Origin: Trebonia kvetii
Lineage (GTDB): Bacteria > Actinomycetota > Actinomycetes > Streptosporangiales > Streptosporangiaceae
NCBI RefSeq assembly: GCF_007827045.1
Contig: NZ_RPFW01000004.1
Coordinates: 924,792 to 988,791 of the forward strand
Direction: 5' to 3'
DNA: 64,000 bases
Under the pieces are notes generated by a model, which was not told where the DNA came from, made no database searches, and worked only from the letters and a program-made list of their open reading frames with translations. Both the position numbers and the translations under genes were made by a program. How positions within the stretch are numbered: the first letter of the stretch is position 1; the number at the start of each line of letters is the position of its first letter. Shown here piece after piece: positions 1 to 8,276 of the stretch.

Positions 1-1
1 C

Positions 2-1660
2 ATCGGCGACATCGTCCCGGCGCGGGAACGCGGCAAGTACCAGGGCGCGTTCGGCGCGGTGTTCGGCGTGGCATCCGTCATCGGCCCGCTGCTCGGCGGC
101 TTCTTCGTGGACAACCTGAGCTGGCGCTGGGTGTTCTACATCAACCTGCCGATCGGCGCGATCGCGCTCGTGGTGATCGCGATCGTGCTCCCGGCCGTCA
201 GCACCAGGCAGCAGCACAAGATCGACTACCTCGGCGCGGCCACGCTCGCCGGGTTCGCCACCGCCGTGGTGCTCGCCACCTCCTGGGGCGGCACCACCTA
301 CGCCTGGTCCTCGCCGGTCATCATCGGCCTGTTCGCCGCGGGCGCGGCGCTGCTCACCGCGTGGTACTTTTCCGCCCGTTACGCCGCGGAACCGGTGCTG
401 CCGCTGCGGCTGTTCCGCAACTCGGTGTTCGCCGTCTCCGCCGCGATCAGCCTCGCCGCCGGGTTCGCCATGTTCGGCGCGCTGTCCTACCTGCCGCTGT
501 TCCTCCAGGTGGTGCGCGGCGTCTCGCCGACGATCTCCGGCGTGTCCCTGCTGCCGATGGTGCTCGGCCTGCTGATCACCTCGATAGGCAGCGGCCAGCT
601 CATCGCGCGGACCGGGCATTACAAGGCGTTCCCGATCGCCGGCACGGCCATCTTGAGCGTCGCGCTGTTCCTGCTGTCCACGATGGACGAGACCACCTCA
701 TCGGGCCTGATGAGCCTGTACTTCTTCATACTCGGCTTCGGCCTCGGCTTGATCATCCAGGTGCTTGTCATCGCGGTGCAGAACTCGGTCAGCTACGCTG
801 ACCTCGGCGCGGCCACCTCGGGCGTGACGTTCTTCCGCTCGATCGGCGGATCGTTCGGCGTCTCGGTGTTCGGGGCGATCTTCGCCAATCAGCTCGCTAG
901 CCAGCTCCGCGTCGCGCTGACCGGCAAGAAGCTGCCGCGCGGGTTCAGCGCGGCGAGCGTGCAGGCCAATTCGAGCCAGCTCAAGGCGCTGCCCGCGGAC
1001 CTCCGCGAGGCGATCGAGCACGCCTACAGCCTCGCGCTGCAGCCGGTGTTCCGCACCGCGGTGCCGATCGCCCTCGTCGCGTTCGTGCTGGCCTGGTTCC
1101 TGCGCGAGGTGCCGCTGCGCACCGCGGCGGGCGCGGAGACGCCACAGGGCACGACGCTGCGCAGCGCGGCGAGCGCCGCCGACCTCGGCGAGGCGCTCGG
1201 CTGCGCGCCGACGAGCAGGACCTCGGCGCAGGAGGCGGAGCGGGTGCTGTCCCGGCTGTCCGCCGTCGAGCTGCGCCGCTTCGGCTATGCCAGGCTGGCC
1301 CGCGCGGCCGGCCTCGACCTGACCGGCGGCGCCTGCTGGATCCTGACCCGCCTCGCCCGCCAGGGCGCCACCCCGGGTCCCGAGCTGGCGAAGCAGGCCG
1401 GGGTCACCGTCGATGAGGGCCGTCCCAACGCCCAGCTGCTCGTCGACCGCGGCCTGATCATCCGCACCGACGGCGTGCTCGCCCTCACTCCCAGCGGCCG
1501 CGAGACCGCCGACCGGCTCTTCGCCACCGAGCAGACCTGGCTGGAGGGCCAGCTGGCCGGCTGGTCACCGGAACAGCACGCCGAGCTCGAGCACGTGCTC
1601 GCCGAGCTGTCCCGCGCCCTGCTCGGCGACGACGCCGACCGTCACCTGGTGGACCGCTAA
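2..1660 (+). CDS. MFS drug-efflux transporter (DHA2/EmrB-QacA type) with C-terminal MarR-like domain, 5'-truncated
   Basis: The reading frame is already open at base 2, so the gene begins before the window and at least the first membrane helices are missing. The visible part starts with GDIVPARERGKYQG and continues through GPLLGGFFVDNLSWRWVFYI, the helix 4-5 region typical of 14-helix DHA2 proton-drug antiporters. About ten hydrophobic segments follow, to roughly visible residue 390. The last 130 residues are not a transporter domain: they are soluble and read as a winged helix of MarR type (ACWILTRLARQG, a helix pair, then LALTPSGRETADRLFA and a dimerisation-like helix). The protein would sit in the inner membrane with a cytosolic tail that may sense substrate or DNA. 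The stop is followed by a dispersed intergenic repeat and a convergent gene. The transporter call is firm; the role of the tail is inference. Confidence 0.85.
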   Translation: MGDIVPARERGKYQGAFGAVFGVASVIGPLLGGFFVDNLSWRWVFYINLPIGAIALVVIAIVLPAVSTRQQHKIDYLGAATLAGFATAVVLATSWGGTTYAWSSPVIIGLFAAGAALLTAWYFSARYAAEPVLPLRLFRNSVFAVSAAISLAAGFAMFGALSYLPLFLQVVRGVSPTISGVSLLPMVLGLLITSIGSGQLIARTGHYKAFPIAGTAILSVALFLLSTMDETTSSGLMSLYFFILGFGLGLIIQVLVIAVQNSVSYADLGAATSGVTFFRSIGGSFGVSVFGAIFANQLASQLRVALTGKKLPRGFSAASVQANSSQLKALPADLREAIEHAYSLALQPVFRTAVPIALVAFVLAWFLREVPLRTAAGAETPQGTTLRSAASAADLGEALGCAPTSRTSAQEAERVLSRLSAVELRRFGYARLARAAGLDLTGGACWILTRLARQGATPGPELAKQAGVTVDEGRPNAQLLVDRGLIIRTDGVLALTPSGRETADRLFATEQTWLEGQLAGWSPEQHAELEHVLAELSRALLGDDADRHLVDR

Positions 1661-1666
1661 GCCGAA

Positions 1667-1728
1667 AACCAGGATCACGCCGAACGGGTTCGTGCCTTCG
1701 CCCTATGCGCCCGCACTCTCCTCCAGGC
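1667..1728 (+). repeat. Dispersed intergenic element, copy A
   Basis: This stretch contains AACCAGGATCACGCCGAACG followed by GGTTCG, then a pyrimidine-rich tail ending in CTCTCCTCCAGG. The same order of motifs occurs at about 16364, 20960 and 53155. The core CGAACGGGTTCG is itself a short palindrome. Here it lies between the convergent MFS and sacsin-like genes. A further 14-base string TGATAACAGCAAGA at 1772-1785 recurs at 26719-26732. Confidence 0.5.
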
Positions 1729-1862
1729 CTCCTAGCGATCCACACTGAGCCCGAACCAGCCGCCACTCTCGTGATAACAGCAAGATGCCTTTCGGTGCAT
1801 CGGTGACGAGCCCGGGATTACCCGTTAGCCCGTTTGTCCTGAGCCGGAGTTCTCGCCTGGAG

Positions 1863-4800
1863 TCAGTCCGCGTCCAGGTCAGCCTCGGCCAGGATGCGGG
1901 CGGTCTCCTCTGGGCTGAGCAGCAGCTCCGCGACCAGGTGTCTCGCGGACCAGCGCCCGGCCGCCCAGGCGAGGCCGTGCGCGAGGCCCTCCGCGGTGGC
2001 GGCGTGTACTTCGCCGCCGGTACAGCGCCACGGCAGGTCCGCGCCGTCGACGAGGAGCCGGTCGTGTTCGCGGTAGCCGGCGGGCGCCTCGGGGAGCACC
2101 TCGCGCACCACGTCGGGAACGGGGCGGAACTCGCCATCCGACTCGACGGCCCCGGCGATCTCCTCCGACGCGAGCGGCAGGTCGAGCAGGTCGGCGAGGC
2201 GCACGGCGTGTTCGTAGGGTGCCAGGATGAGCGGCCGGTCCGCGGCAAGCGGCCACAGGTCGGGGGTGTCGAGGATAAGCACGTCGTCGGCGTCGGCGAC
2301 CGTGAGCTTGTCACCGTGCACCGCCCGGACCCGGTCCGGCGGGGTGAGCTGGTCCGCCGTTACCCCGTCGGCGGTGGCGAGCGCCGACCATAGCGACCGC
2401 AGCTGCGCGCGGGTGACCGGACGATCATGGTCGGCGAGCCTGGTGAGCAGCTCGTCGGCACCGCCTGGCTCGGCGAGCAGCCCGGTGAGCGAGACCCGGA
2501 CGCCGAGCGCGCGAGTGACCGCCGGGTCGGCAAGCATCCGGGCGAAGGCGCCGGAGGTCTCCGCCTGGTCGGCCACTGAGAGACCGGCTTGGTTGGGGCT
2601 GGCCGCCGCGAGGCCCGCTTGTCCGGGTTCAGTGTCCGCGAGGTCGGCCGCTGCCAGCTGGGCCGCCGTCTGTCGGGCTCCGGCCGCGCTGATCACGTCG
2701 TACAGCCCGGCGAGCAGTGGATCGGAATCGTCGGTACGCAGCTCGCCCGGCCGGCGTCCGCCGAGCAGCAGGTGCCGCCGCAGCCACCAGGCGGTGTAGG
2801 ACGGGACGTCGGCGCGGCCGCCGTCGGGCAGCCGCAGCCGCAGCGGCTCGGTGAGCGCTGCGCGCAGCGGCGGGCGCGTCAGCAGCTCGAGGGCACGCGG
2901 CCAGCGGTCCGGGCCCACCAGGTCGAGGTCGCGGACGGCGGTGAACTCGGGCGCGACCGGCGGCAGACCAGCCAGGCCGTCGACTGCCAGGTCGCCGTCC
3001 GCCAGATCGCCGCGGAGCCTCAGCCGATCCCGCGTGTCGGCGGCCCAGTCGGCCACCCCGTCCAGATCGAGGTCGAGGTGGTCCTCATCGATCTCCACGT
3101 CCTCCGCCGTGATCAGCCCAAACGTGGACAAGACCCCGGCCGCCTCGAGGGTCGCCGCGCCGTAGCGGTCCACCAAGTCTTCCCCGGCGGTGCCGAACGG
3201 TGCGTCGTCCGCGATCAGGTCCGCGAGCGGACACCCGGGAAGCAGCAGTTCGCCCGCCGGATACCAGTCGCCGTCGTCGCCGGGCAGCGCCAGCTCCGCG
3301 AGCCAGGGGTAATCGCCCGGTTCGGCGCCGACGGCGCGGAGCAGGCCGAGCACCGCGTCGGCGACCCGGTGCGGGCTGTCGTCGTCGTAGTACGCCTCGA
3401 CCGCGCGGTCGTAGGAGGTGGCGACGGCAGCGCGGGTGGCCGGGTCCTCGAGCGCGGACCTGGGCGTCGCCTCGACCGCGCCGAGCCGAGCGAGCAGCGG
3501 ATGCGCCGCCGCGGGATCGACCACCCGCAGCCCGAGCACGGCGAGGTCGCCGGCCTGCTCGAGTCCTGGCCCCGGCAGCAGCAGACCCCGCGGGCCGCGG
3601 GCCATCCGCCCGTCGGCCAGCGGAACCGGCAGCGCGCCGAGCTCGGCCCGTTCCTCGGCTGGCACGTCGGCGAGGGCCGCGTAGAGCTCACGCCACCACG
3701 CTGGATCCTTGCCAAGCCCGGCGAGCAGGTCGGCCAGTTCCGCGAGCGGCATCCTCCGCACCCCGAGCACCGCGTACGCGGGATGCCGCGACGGCCCGTC
3801 GATGAGATGCGGCAGCACCGGTGCGAGCAGCCCGGTCAGCCCAGGTGCGGCGGAACCGGGCAGCACCGCGTCCCTCGGCCGAACCCGCCCGCCCGTCTCC
3901 GCAGCGTCGTCAGTCGGCTGGGCCGCCGGCAGGAACGGCACGTCGGGCAGCAGTGCCACGATGGCGCGGCTCAGCCGGGCGGCGAGCTCACCGCTGGCGA
4001 CCGGCCCTGGCACCAGGCCGAGCAGGCTGGGTGCGGGCGCGAGCTCCGGCAGCAGCGCCGCGTACGCCGCGGCGGCTCGCTCGACGAGGAAGTCTGTCAG
4101 CGGCCCGGGCGCGACGTGCCGTCGGTCCGGGCTGAGCGGGAACGACGCGAGCAGCAGCGCGGGCAGGCCGAGCGGCTCGTCCGTCGGCGTCGGCGCGTGC
4201 ACCACCGCGGCGACCCCCGCGGGCAGCCGCCCCGTCGGCGTGTTTGTCTCCCTAACCGGAATGGCCCAGCGGACCGACCAGGAAGTTCTCGCCCGCTCCT
4301 CCGCGGGCCTGTCCGCGAGCAGCGCCGGGTCGAGCCCGCCGCCCCCGGACGCGACCCGCCAGGCGCTTTCATCGCCGTCGACGGTGATGACGGAACGGCC
4401 GCCCGCGTGTGTCGCGGTGAGCACCCGTCGCTCCCCGTCGGCGTCGATCTCGACCTCGGCCAGCGCGGGCAGCGCGAGCAGCAGGGCGGGTCCGGTCTCC
4501 GCGAGCAGCCGGGTGACGAGGCGTACCGCGTCCGCGTCACGCAGCGGCAACTCCACCACCGTCGCGTACTCGCCGGGTATCGACGACGCCGGTACCGCGG
4601 CCTCGCCCGCGCCGGTTTCCGCCGCGACCGTGCCCGGCGACCCGGCGCCTGGCAGGTCCGCGAACGGCAGCCGCAGCACGGGCACTTGACCCGCACGCGC
4701 GGCCAGCTCATCAGACAGCGCTGGAATGCCAGTTACCAGGTCCCGCGTCGCCGCCCGCGACCAGGCGACGCTGCCGTCGGCGGATTGAATGCGCGGCGCG

Positions 4801-5195
4801 TCGCTGACCGCGACCACCGCCGCGAACCCGACGCCGAACCGGCCGACGGTTTCACCGGCGGTCTCGCCGGGCGCGGCGTCGCCGCGCTTGCTCGACGCGC
4901 GCAGCGTCGACAGCGACTCGACCCCGGCCGCGTCGAGCGGCGCCCCGGTGTTGGCCGCGGTCAGCGTCCCGTCCCGCAGCGTCAGCCGGAGCCTGCCCGG
5001 CACCCCGGCCCTGGCCGCGGCGTCCGCCGCGTTCTGCGCGAGCTCCACGATGACCCGGTCCCGGTAGCCGCCGAGCGCGTAGTCCTCCTCGGCGTTGGCG
5101 TCCTCACGGAACCGGCTCGGCGACGCGGCCCACGCGTCGAGAACCCGCGCGCGCAGCGCCGCGGTCGCATACGGATCGGTCACCTCACCTGGCAC
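1863..5195 (-). CDS. Sacsin N-terminal-like / Hsp90-type ATPase domain protein
   Basis: This 1110-residue protein has a GHKL (Bergerat) ATP-binding domain in its first 250 residues. The N-box reads VIVELAQNAADAAARAG near residue 50, with the Glu and Asn expected to hold Mg-ATP. A DGTLTAANTG segment follows, and the glycine-rich lid reads GRFGVGFAAVVAVSD near residue 115. This matches the actinobacterial sacsin-like family related to Hsp90 and histidine kinases. The remaining 850 residues are Ala/Leu/Asp-rich with no motif I recognise and no transmembrane segment. Family members are thought to be chaperone-like, but the bacterial function is not established. The gene stands alone, convergent with the MFS gene upstream in the window, and its start is about 60 bases outside the next gene's 3' repeats. 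The GTG or ATG choice at the 5' end was not tested beyond the motif fit. Confidence 0.8.
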   Translation of the reverse strand: MPGEVTDPYATAALRARVLDAWAASPSRFREDANAEEDYALGGYRDRVIVELAQNAADAAARAGVPGRLRLTLRDGTLTAANTGAPLDAAGVESLSTLRASSKRGDAAPGETAGETVGRFGVGFAAVVAVSDAPRIQSADGSVAWSRAATRDLVTGIPALSDELAARAGQVPVLRLPFADLPGAGSPGTVAAETGAGEAAVPASSIPGEYATVVELPLRDADAVRLVTRLLAETGPALLLALPALAEVEIDADGERRVLTATHAGGRSVITVDGDESAWRVASGGGGLDPALLADRPAEERARTSWSVRWAIPVRETNTPTGRLPAGVAAVVHAPTPTDEPLGLPALLLASFPLSPDRRHVAPGPLTDFLVERAAAAYAALLPELAPAPSLLGLVPGPVASGELAARLSRAIVALLPDVPFLPAAQPTDDAAETGGRVRPRDAVLPGSAAPGLTGLLAPVLPHLIDGPSRHPAYAVLGVRRMPLAELADLLAGLGKDPAWWRELYAALADVPAEERAELGALPVPLADGRMARGPRGLLLPGPGLEQAGDLAVLGLRVVDPAAAHPLLARLGAVEATPRSALEDPATRAAVATSYDRAVEAYYDDDSPHRVADAVLGLLRAVGAEPGDYPWLAELALPGDDGDWYPAGELLLPGCPLADLIADDAPFGTAGEDLVDRYGAATLEAAGVLSTFGLITAEDVEIDEDHLDLDLDGVADWAADTRDRLRLRGDLADGDLAVDGLAGLPPVAPEFTAVRDLDLVGPDRWPRALELLTRPPLRAALTEPLRLRLPDGGRADVPSYTAWWLRRHLLLGGRRPGELRTDDSDPLLAGLYDVISAAGARQTAAQLAAADLADTEPGQAGLAAASPNQAGLSVADQAETSGAFARMLADPAVTRALGVRVSLTGLLAEPGGADELLTRLADHDRPVTRAQLRSLWSALATADGVTADQLTPPDRVRAVHGDKLTVADADDVLILDTPDLWPLAADRPLILAPYEHAVRLADLLDLPLASEEIAGAVESDGEFRPVPDVVREVLPEAPAGYREHDRLLVDGADLPWRCTGGEVHAATAEGLAHGLAWAAGRWSARHLVAELLLSPEETARILAEADLDAD

Positions 5196-5231
5196 ACACC
5201 GACCCTAGTCCACCGGCCAGGTGCGACTGTG

Positions 5232-5273
5232 CCTAGGCGCCACCGTCCCTAGGCGCCACCGTCCCTACGCGCC
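5232..5273. repeat. 16-bp tandem repeat across the stop codon of the VOC gene
   Basis: Two identical 16-base units CCTAGGCGCCACCGTC (5232-5247 and 5248-5263) are followed by a third partial unit CCTACGCGCC (5264-5273). The third unit contains the TAG stop (minus strand) of the VOC gene at 5265-5267. Each upstream unit repeats a CTA, so the stop codon is present three times at 16-base steps. Confidence 0.85.
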
Positions 5274-5705
5274 GGTGCCGCGCGCCGGGTCGAAGTCGAG
5301 CACCTGGGTGAGACGGATGTTGTTGCCCGACGGGTCGCGGAACGAGGTGTCGATGCCGTAGGCCTGCTCCGTCGGCGGGTCGTTGAAGGTGACGCCGCGG
5401 GCGGACAGGTCGTCGTAGGCGGCCTTGCAGTCGTCGGTCTCAAGGAACAGCGTCCCGCCCGCGCCCTTGGCCACCAGGTCGGCGAGCGCCGCGCTGGTGT
5501 CCGCGTCGAACATGGGCGGCCGCGGCACCGGCATGAGCACCAGGCCGACCTCCGGCTGCCCGGCGGGCCCCACCACCACCCAGCGGAAGCTCCACGCCTC
5601 CATGACGACGTCGGCGCGCACCTCCCAGCCGAGCGTCTTGGTGTAGAAGGCGAGCGCCTCATCCTGGTCGTGCACCCAGAACTGCACATTGGCGATCTTG
5701 ATCAT
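5265..5705 (-). CDS. VOC-family (glyoxalase/bleomycin-resistance fold) protein
   Basis: The protein has 146 residues, the usual size for one vicinal-oxygen-chelate module pair. It opens with MIKIANVQFWVHDQDEALAF and has a paired half from about residue 75 (GTLFLETDDCKAAYDDL). It ends with the DPSGNNIRLTQ motif seen in DUF-type glyoxalase-like proteins. Substrate is unknown; such proteins bind a metal or small ligands and can be dioxygenases, lyases or antibiotic-binding proteins. It lies 38 bases downstream of the AraC-type regulator on the same strand, an arrangement common in actinomycetes, and the two are probably co-transcribed. Its stop codon sits inside a 16-bp tandem repeat. Confidence 0.85.
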   Translation of the reverse strand: MIKIANVQFWVHDQDEALAFYTKTLGWEVRADVVMEAWSFRWVVVGPAGQPEVGLVLMPVPRPPMFDADTSAALADLVAKGAGGTLFLETDDCKAAYDDLSARGVTFNDPPTEQAYGIDTSFRDPSGNNIRLTQVLDFDPARGTGA

Positions 5706-5743
5706 CGTGGTCCTCCGGTATCCGAGTGGCTACAGGAAGAACC

Positions 5744-6178
5744 CTACGAACGGGCCTGGCCTGCGTCTTCTCGAAACGTACGGTTCTGCGGCCGCGCGTA
5801 GGCCATGGCCACGCACTGCGGGATCCTGACCAGCCGCGCCGCCGGCGGCCACCGGCGCCGGTAGGCGGTGGGGGAGCAGCCGTAGACGCGGCTGAAGCTC
5901 GCGGTGAAGGATCCGACGCTGCCCGCGCCGACGGCGAAGCACACATCGGCAACGGACCAGTCGGTCACCCGCAGCAGCGTTGCGGCCCGCTCCAGCCGCC
6001 GCGTCAGCAGGTACTGGTGCGGGGACTCGCCGAAGGCGCGCTTGAACGCGGTACTGAAGTATGACGGGGAAAGACCGGCGGCGCGGGCCATGTCGGCCAC
6101 CGTCAGCTCCTCGGCGTAGCGGGCGTCGGCCAGGTCACGGGCCCGCAGCAGGTGACGGGAGAGCGGCTGCGCGGTCAC
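5744..6178 (-). CDS. AraC-family helix-turn-helix transcriptional regulator
   Basis: This is a short regulator of about 144 residues made almost only of the AraC DNA-binding domain. The first helix-turn-helix reads LTVADMARAAGLSPSYFSTA and the second covers VADVCFAVGAGSVGSFTASF, followed by the signature ending VYGCSPTAYRRRWP. The extra C-terminal tail (RIPQCVAMAYARPQNRTFRE) is typical of the subgroup paired with VOC genes. I use the GTG at 6178 (VTAQPLSRHLL); an ATG at 6208 is possible but would overlap the start of the divergent methyltransferase. It probably controls itself and the VOC gene downstream. Confidence 0.8.
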   Translation of the reverse strand: MTAQPLSRHLLRARDLADARYAEELTVADMARAAGLSPSYFSTAFKRAFGESPHQYLLTRRLERAATLLRVTDWSVADVCFAVGAGSVGSFTASFSRVYGCSPTAYRRRWPPAARLVRIPQCVAMAYARPQNRTFREDAGQARS

Positions 6179-6224
6179 ACCCCCACGATACGGGGCCAGC
6201 TGGCACATGTGTTACGGTGCGGCG

Positions 6225-6989
6225 ATGGCTGCTGGTGAGGCGAGGGCGAGCTCGTTCGGTGAGGTGGCGGGCGACTACGACCGGCTGCGGCCAGGACCGC
6301 CGCAGCAGGCGCTTGACTGGCTTGTTCCGCCGGAGTGCCGAACCGCGATCGACATCGCCGCAGGCACCGGGCTGTTCACCCGCGCGCTGCAGCGCCGGGT
6401 CAAGGACGTCATCGCCGTCGAGCCGGACGACCGGATGCGCGAAGTGCTCGCCGCCAGGTCGCCGGGTGTCCGCGCCGTCGAGGGGCGCGGTGAGGTCATC
6501 CCGGTGCCCGACGCGAGCGCCGACGGGGTGTTCGTCTCCTCCGCGTGGCACTGGCTCGACCCGGGCCAGGCCATACCCGAGATCGCCCGGGTGCTCGCCG
6601 ACGGCGGCCGCCTTGGCGTCATCTGGACCGGCCGGGACCGGCAGGCCGACTGGGTGGCCAGGCTCGACCTGCCCCGCAAGCCGCCGCAGGACGCGCACGA
6701 TGACGCGGGACAGCGGCGGCGCCACGAGGTCACGCTGCCGCCCGGCGCGCCGTTCGAGAACGTCGCCACCGCGTCGTTCACCTTCGCCAGGTGCATGACG
6801 GTGGACCAGATCGTCAACTGGCTGGCCACTTACAGCGGACTCATCACCGCGTCCGGCCAGGAGCGGGCCGCCGCCCTGGCGCACGCCCGTGAGGAACTCC
6901 TGCCGCGTGCCGACTCCGACGGCCTCATCGAGATCCCCATGCGCTCGCACTGCTGGCGCGCGGACCGCACGCATCGCACGAGCCGCTAG
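6225..6989 (+). CDS. Class I SAM-dependent methyltransferase
   Basis: The protein has 254 residues. Motif I is IDIAAGTGLFTRALQRR near residue 40, and the acidic end of strand 2 reads VIAVEPDDRMREVL. Motif II and III regions (ADGVFVSSAWHWLDPGQ, ADGGRLGVIWTG) place it with the methyltransferase-11/UbiE-like group. The HWLD segment is common in small-molecule or tRNA-related methyltransferases of this fold, but the substrate cannot be read. An upstream ATG at 6207 is in frame; 6225 is preferred because it begins at MAAGEARASSFG, just before the conserved N-terminal helix. No clear ribosome binding site is present before either start. It is divergent from the AraC gene. Confidence 0.8.
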   Translation: MAAGEARASSFGEVAGDYDRLRPGPPQQALDWLVPPECRTAIDIAAGTGLFTRALQRRVKDVIAVEPDDRMREVLAARSPGVRAVEGRGEVIPVPDASADGVFVSSAWHWLDPGQAIPEIARVLADGGRLGVIWTGRDRQADWVARLDLPRKPPQDAHDDAGQRRRHEVTLPPGAPFENVATASFTFARCMTVDQIVNWLATYSGLITASGQERAAALAHAREELLPRADSDGLIEIPMRSHCWRADRTHRTSR

Positions 6990-6998
6990 GTTCGCGTT

Positions 6999-7149
6999 GT
7001 GAACCAGTGAGCCGCCGCCGTTGTCGTGGTGGGGGCCGGGCCCGTCGGCCTGGTCGCCGCCGTGGAGCTTGCCCGCCGACGGCTACATCGGCCTCATCGC
7101 CGACCTCGACGACGACTGCCGCGGCTACTTCGCGCGCCTGGCGCGCTGA
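6999..7149 (+). pseudogene. Collapsed FAD-dependent aromatic monooxygenase (only both ends remain)
   Basis: After GTG-AAC-CAG-TGA at 6999-7010, codons from 7011 give AAVVVVGAGPVGLVAAVELA, the dinucleotide-binding start of PheA/TfdB/MhpA-type hydroxylases. About base 7077 another frame takes over and reads ADGYIGLIADLDDDCRGYFA and then RLAR and a stop at 7147-7149. That is the typical extreme C-terminus of the same family (the xPDGYxxL motif). Some 450 central codons are therefore missing, and an early in-frame stop is also present. It cannot make a functional enzyme. The family assignment of the two ends is from memory of the motifs. Confidence 0.65.
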
Positions 7150-7191
7150 GCACCCGCCGCGGACAATTGATGTTGCGCTCGCCCTCAACAC

Positions 7192-7210
7192 GACATATCT
7201 TAATTATGTC
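7192..7210. promoter_or_regulatory. Inverted repeat, candidate operator (PadR-like)
   Basis: GACATA at 7192-7197 is matched by TATGTC at 7205-7210 with a 7-base AT-rich spacer. The sequence stands out as AT-rich in a GC-rich neighbourhood and lies about 25 bases upstream of the 7235 start codon. Its shape resembles PadR-type operators (ATAT-rich dyads), but no padR gene is adjacent. Confidence 0.4.
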
Positions 7211-7234
7211 TTGTCTGATGAGGAGTGAGCGACA

Positions 7235-7531
7235 ATGACGTTCCGGTATGGCGAATCACGGCTTGGCTGGTCGGCGCGGGCGGTGATCGTGCTCGGGGTG
7301 CTCGCCGTGCTGCTGGTGGCAGCCGTGCCCGCCGCGTTCTTCGTCGGCCTGATCTTGATGCTACTCGGCCATGTCGTCGGCGGCCTCGCGCTATTCGGCG
7401 CCTCGATCCTCGCGGCCATGGTGGCCATCGTGGCGGCCGCGCTGGGCGGCGTGGGATACGTGCGCAAGGCGATCGGCCAGCGCGGTGAGCAGTTCATGCG
7501 CCTGCGGCGCGGCCAGTACTACTACGACTGA
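7235..7531 (+). CDS. Small membrane protein, unknown function
   Basis: The 98-residue protein has a short basic N-terminus (MTFRYGESRLGWSARA) and then two hydrophobic segments at about residues 15-45 and 48-75. These are separated by a glycine turn, and a charged C-terminal tail ends GQYYYD. It is preceded by a strong ribosome binding site GAGGAG at 7220-7225, nine bases before the ATG, and by an AT-rich dyad. I do not recognise a family. It is likely an integral membrane protein with both ends on the same side. Confidence 0.65.
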   Translation: MTFRYGESRLGWSARAVIVLGVLAVLLVAAVPAAFFVGLILMLLGHVVGGLALFGASILAAMVAIVAAALGGVGYVRKAIGQRGEQFMRLRRGQYYYD

Positions 7532-7655
7532 CCGGGTAACCGCGGCCCGTCCGCGGCTGACCGGGTAACCGCCGGGGGTGTCCGCGCGTGACAGGGCGAT
7601 CGGGTGCCTGAGCGTAGCCGCCCGCCGGCGGGCCGCGCGGGCCTAGACTCCTCGT

Positions 7656-8276
7656 ATGGCCAGGTACTTCGATATTCATCCGGCCAACCCGCAGCGCCGG
7701 TCCATCGCTCAGGTGGCCGACGTGGTGCGTGGTGGCGGCGTGATCGCATACCCAACTGACTCCTGCTATGCGCTCGGCTGCCAGCTCGACAGCACCGAGG
7801 GCATCGCCAGGATCAGGACGATCCGCCAGCTGGACGACCGGCACCACCTCACGCTGGTGTGCCAGGACTTCGCGCAGCTCGGAAAGTTCGTGACCATACC
7901 CAACAGGGTCTTCCGCGCCGTCAAGGCCGCGACGCCTGGCCGCTACACGTTCATCATGCCCGCGACCAAGGAGGTGCCGCGGCGGCTGATGCACCCGGGG
8001 AAGAAGACCATCGGGGTGCGCATACCCGACCACACAGTGACCCAGGCGCTGCTCGCCGAGCTCGGCGGCCCGCTGGTCTCGGCGACCCTGCTGCTGCCCG
8101 GCCAGGACGAGCCGATGACGCAGGGCTGGGACATCAACGAGGAACTCGGCCATGCACTGGACGCGGTGCTCGACTCGGGCGACTGCGGGACAGAGCCGAC
8201 CACGGTCATCGACTTTTCCGGCGACGAGCCGGAGATCGTCCGCCGCGGCGCCGGCGACCCGGAGGCGTTCGAGTGA
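7656..8276 (+). CDS. YrdC/Sua5/YciO-family protein (L-threonylcarbamoyladenylate synthase-like)
   Basis: The 206-residue protein begins MARYFDIHPANPQRRS and has the YrdC-fold signature GGVIAYPTDSCYALGCQL at about residue 30. This is followed by the RTIRQLDDRHHLTLVCQDF and GRYTFIMPATKEVPRR segments. Members bind ATP and double-stranded RNA. The Sua5/TsaC branch makes threonylcarbamoyl-AMP for tRNA t6A, while the YciO branch is less well defined. The wording PTDSCYALGC and the length are closer to YciO. The stop overlaps the next gene's GTG by four bases (GTGA), so the two are translationally coupled. Confidence 0.85.
   Translation: MARYFDIHPANPQRRSIAQVADVVRGGGVIAYPTDSCYALGCQLDSTEGIARIRTIRQLDDRHHLTLVCQDFAQLGKFVTIPNRVFRAVKAATPGRYTFIMPATKEVPRRLMHPGKKTIGVRIPDHTVTQALLAELGGPLVSATLLLPGQDEPMTQGWDINEELGHALDAVLDSGDCGTEPTTVIDFSGDEPEIVRRGAGDPEAFE

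Noticed and set aside
1667..1728. A LexA/SOS box in CGAACGGGTTCG
   Set aside because: The spacing between GAAC and GTTC is two bases; actinobacterial SOS boxes need four. It is also repeated at non-SOS genes.
2589..5252. An 887-residue frame on the plus strand
   Set aside because: It is antisense to the sacsin-like gene, has Arg/Gly/Pro-rich composition and no domain; it is a GC-driven shadow.
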